Below are positions 62,093 to 64,000 of a stretch of DNA of 64,000 nt, in pieces. Location: positions 3,078,156 to 3,142,155 of the forward strand of contig CP104974.1 of the NCBI GenBank assembly GCA_025452255.1, read 5' to 3'. Origin of the DNA: Devosia sp. A8/3-2. GTDB lineage: Bacteria > Pseudomonadota > Alphaproteobacteria > Rhizobiales > Devosiaceae. A program made the translations under genes and the position numbers. Under the pieces are notes generated by a model. That model did no database searches, had not been told where the DNA came from, and saw only the letters and a list, made by a program, of their open reading frames with translations. Within the stretch, counting starts at the first letter, position 1. Each line of letters starts with the position of its first letter.

Positions 62093-62567
62093 TTAAGCGT
62101 TCAGCCGAATCTTGAGGGCAGCCATGGCCAGAGCCGCACGGGCGGCGCCGCCGCCCTTATCCTGCTCGGAGACGCGGGCGCGGGCCCATGCCCGGGCCTC
62201 GTTTTCGACGGTGAGGATGCCATTGCCGAGCGGCAGAGCATCGACCACCGAGATTTCCATCAGCGCGCGGGCGCTTTCATTGGAGACGATCTCGTAATGG
62301 GTGGTTTCTGCCGCGAATGACGGTGCCCAGGACAACAAAGCCGTCATAGTCGCCGGCTTCCATAGCCATGGAAATGGCAGCGGGGATTTCGAGGGCGCCG
62401 GGGACGGTCACCACGTCGAACGTGGCGCCGGCAGCTTCGAGCGCGGCGGAGGCGCCGGCCAGCAGCTCGTCGGCCAGCTCGGTGTAATAGCGGGCCTCGA
62501 CGATGAGGAAGTGCTGGCCATCGGCGGAGCCGGGCTCGATGGGGAAGTTGGCGCCGTGAGAGGCCAT
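62093..62567 (-). CDS. ribH: 6,7-Dimethyl-8-ribityllumazine synthase
   Basis: Penultimate step of riboflavin synthesis. Starts [40 protein letters not shown] near residue 52 and [20 protein letters not shown] near 82 hold the substrate-binding and catalytic His region. TTCG read as TTCTG at 62308 breaks it. The repaired length is about 157 residues, adjacent to nusB and 10 bp after ribE. Confidence 0.95.
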
Positions 62568-62577
62568 GGGGCAGTCC

Positions 62578-63194
62578 TTATTTGCGGAAGTCGCCGAGGG
62601 TTTCAAACAGGCGCGCGGCATAGCGCGCCATGGGGTCGACCTCGATATTGACGCTGTCGCCAACCCCATAATCGCCCCGGAGGTAACTTCAACCGTATAG
62701 GGGATCAAATGGACCGAGAAGCGGTTGCCTTCGACATCATTGACGGTGAGCGAAGTGCCGTTGAGGGCGACGCTGCCCTTTTGGCGATGAAGGGGGCGAC
62801 GGCATCGGAAACGGCGAAAGTGAAGGTGATCTGCTCGCCGGTTCCTTTCTTATCGACGATTTCGGCCATGCCATCGATATGGCCGGAGACGATGTGGCCG
62901 CCCAGCTCGTCGCCGATTTTCAGCGAGCGTTCGAGGTTGACGCGGCGGCCGGCTTGCCATTTGCCGACATGGGTGACGCCCAGCGTTTCGAGCGCTGCGA
63001 AGACTTCTGAACCAGTTCTGGCCGCTGTCATTGCCCTTGTCGGTGACGGTGAGGCAGATGCCGTCATTGGTGATGGAGGCGCCCATATCGATGCTCGCTG
63101 CATCATAGGCCGTGCCGATGCGCAGCAGGCGGCCGTCATTGCGATCCTCGACCTTGAGCAATTTGCCGACGTCGGTGACGATACCGGTGAACAT
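62578..63194 (-). CDS. ribE: Riboflavin synthase alpha subunit
   Basis: Converts two lumazines to riboflavin. Two lumazine-binding repeats: [20 protein letters not shown] at the start and [20 protein letters not shown] in the second. Errors at 63007 (TCGA insertion), about 62786 (A run) and about 62675 (C run) break it; the true end is [19 protein letters not shown]. The repaired length is about 205 residues. Confidence 0.95.
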
Positions 63195-63250
63195 GGGCAG
63201 TCCTATATGTGAGTTGGCAGCACCATATAGCGAGGCCGAGGCGCCCGCGA

Positions 63251-64000
63251 CTACTGAGAAATGGTTGAACGCCGTTCGAAGATGGTGAGCAGATCGTCGC
63301 CTAGCTGTTGATGATCGACTTCGACGAGGCCGGCGGCTTCTAGCCGATCAGCCAGCGGTTCGCTGGAACTGGCGGGCAGACCGCCCTTGCCGATAGCCAC
63401 CGGGCTGGTCAAAAGAGCGAAACGGTCGATGAGGCTGGCATCGAGCAAGGCCGCGTTGAGGCGGGCGCCGGGTTCGACCAGCAGGTTCTGAATGCCTTTG
63501 CCGGCGAGAGCAGTGAGCGCCGGGGCGAGGTCCGGGCGGCCCTTTTGCCTTCGACACGAAGCACTTCGACAGAAGGCGGTGCATCCACCGGAGAGTCGGT
63601 TTCTGCAATGATTGCAAGGCGATGCGCGGAGAAGCGATCAACCAGATTCACCTTGCGGTCGATGCCCTTGGCGCCGACCGGGATGACGCGGAGCGGGCTG
63701 CGGCTTTCGAGGCCCGGCAGGCGAACGGTGAGCTGGGGATCATCGAGCCGGGCGGTAGAGGCGCCGATAAGGATGGCTTCGGAGCGGGCGCGTTGCAGAT
63801 GCGTCCAGTCGCGGGCGGTCTCGCCGGTGATGGCGACATTGCCACGGCCCTTGCGGCCAATCATGCCATCGGCGGAGACGGCGAGCTTGACCGTGACAAA
63901 CGGGCGCCCTGCCCCGTGGCGCATGGCATGGCCGGCATGGAGAGCACGCGATGGGGCGTGGTCGGCAAGGATAACTTCGATGCCGGCCGATTCTGAGACG
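63251..64000 (-). CDS. ribD: Riboflavin-specific deaminase/reductase, 5' end cut by window edge
   Basis: The window holds the end of the deaminase domain (AGIEVILADHAPSRALHAGH) and the reductase domain (VTVKLAVSADGMIGRKGRGN, ARSEAILIGASTARLDDPQL). TCGA insertion at 63992 and an A run shortened at about 63547 break the frame; the true end is LTIFERRSTISQ. The 56 bp to ribE hold nothing else. Operon ribD-ribE-ribH-nusB. Confidence 0.93.

Overview
The window reads as chromosomal DNA of a GC-rich alphaproteobacterium of the Hyphomicrobiales, most probably Devosia or a close relative. The evidence is the gene order fabH-plsX-DUF177-ubiquinol/cytochrome c chaperone beside an omlA/bamE lipoprotein, the ribD-ribE-ribH-nusB block, the aminotransferase/hom/glpX block, an RpiR-type IolR with iol genes, and dense intergenic palindromic repeats. 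The genus is inferred from gene content, not from a marker gene.

Layout. 1-5 kb (minus strand): glpX (cut by the left edge), homoserine dehydrogenase, a siderophore-type binding protein and an aminotransferase. 5-12 kb: a glycosyltransferase, a DctA-like symporter, rpsI-rplM, heme A synthase and small membrane proteins. 12-21 kb: an exopolysaccharide locus (polysaccharide deacetylase, Wzc-like chain-length protein, Wza-like lipoprotein, GT4 transferase, polyprenyl-phosphate sugar transferase, O-antigen ligase). 21-25 kb: tRNA-Pro, a lipoprotein, and an AraC regulator in an apparent operon with a CHASE2-adenylate cyclase. 25-31.5 kb: a CUT1 sugar ABC transporter followed by a fused Gfo/Idh/MocA plus aldo/keto reductase. 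32 kb: an FMN riboswitch and a RibN-type riboflavin transporter. 33-53 kb: a myo-inositol and apparently rhizopine-type catabolic island. It holds an RpiR/IolR regulator, iolC-D-E-B, iolG, an inositol-type ABC transporter with two paralogous binding proteins, a TIM-barrel isomerase, a LacI regulator, and a three-component oxygenase resembling MocDEF. 53-64 kb: a MarR-controlled exporter and a housekeeping block (MerR, ihfA, fabH, plsX, DUF177, cytochrome bc1 chaperone, bamE-like, an MFS protein, nusB, ribH, ribE, ribD).

The most informative signal is a shared promoter layout in front of iolC and in front of the transporter operon: the palindrome GGAATGAACATTCC, 3 bases, TTGAC(A/G), 17 bases, TTTCAT. 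The palindrome fits the GGAA-N6-TTCC site known for rhizobial IolR. It ties catabolism and uptake into one regulon, next to genes that could remove the O-methyl group of a rhizopine.

Most long genes carry one or more single-base frameshifts. They fall into recurrent classes: an extra base between C and G of TCG (above all TTCG and TCGA), errors at CC(A/T)GG, loss of one GC from GCGCGC, and shortened C or A runs. They hit essential genes on both strands alike, so I read them as consensus errors of a long-read assembly, possibly linked to base modification, and not as gene decay. Gene entries give the reconstructed full-length product and the frameshift positions.
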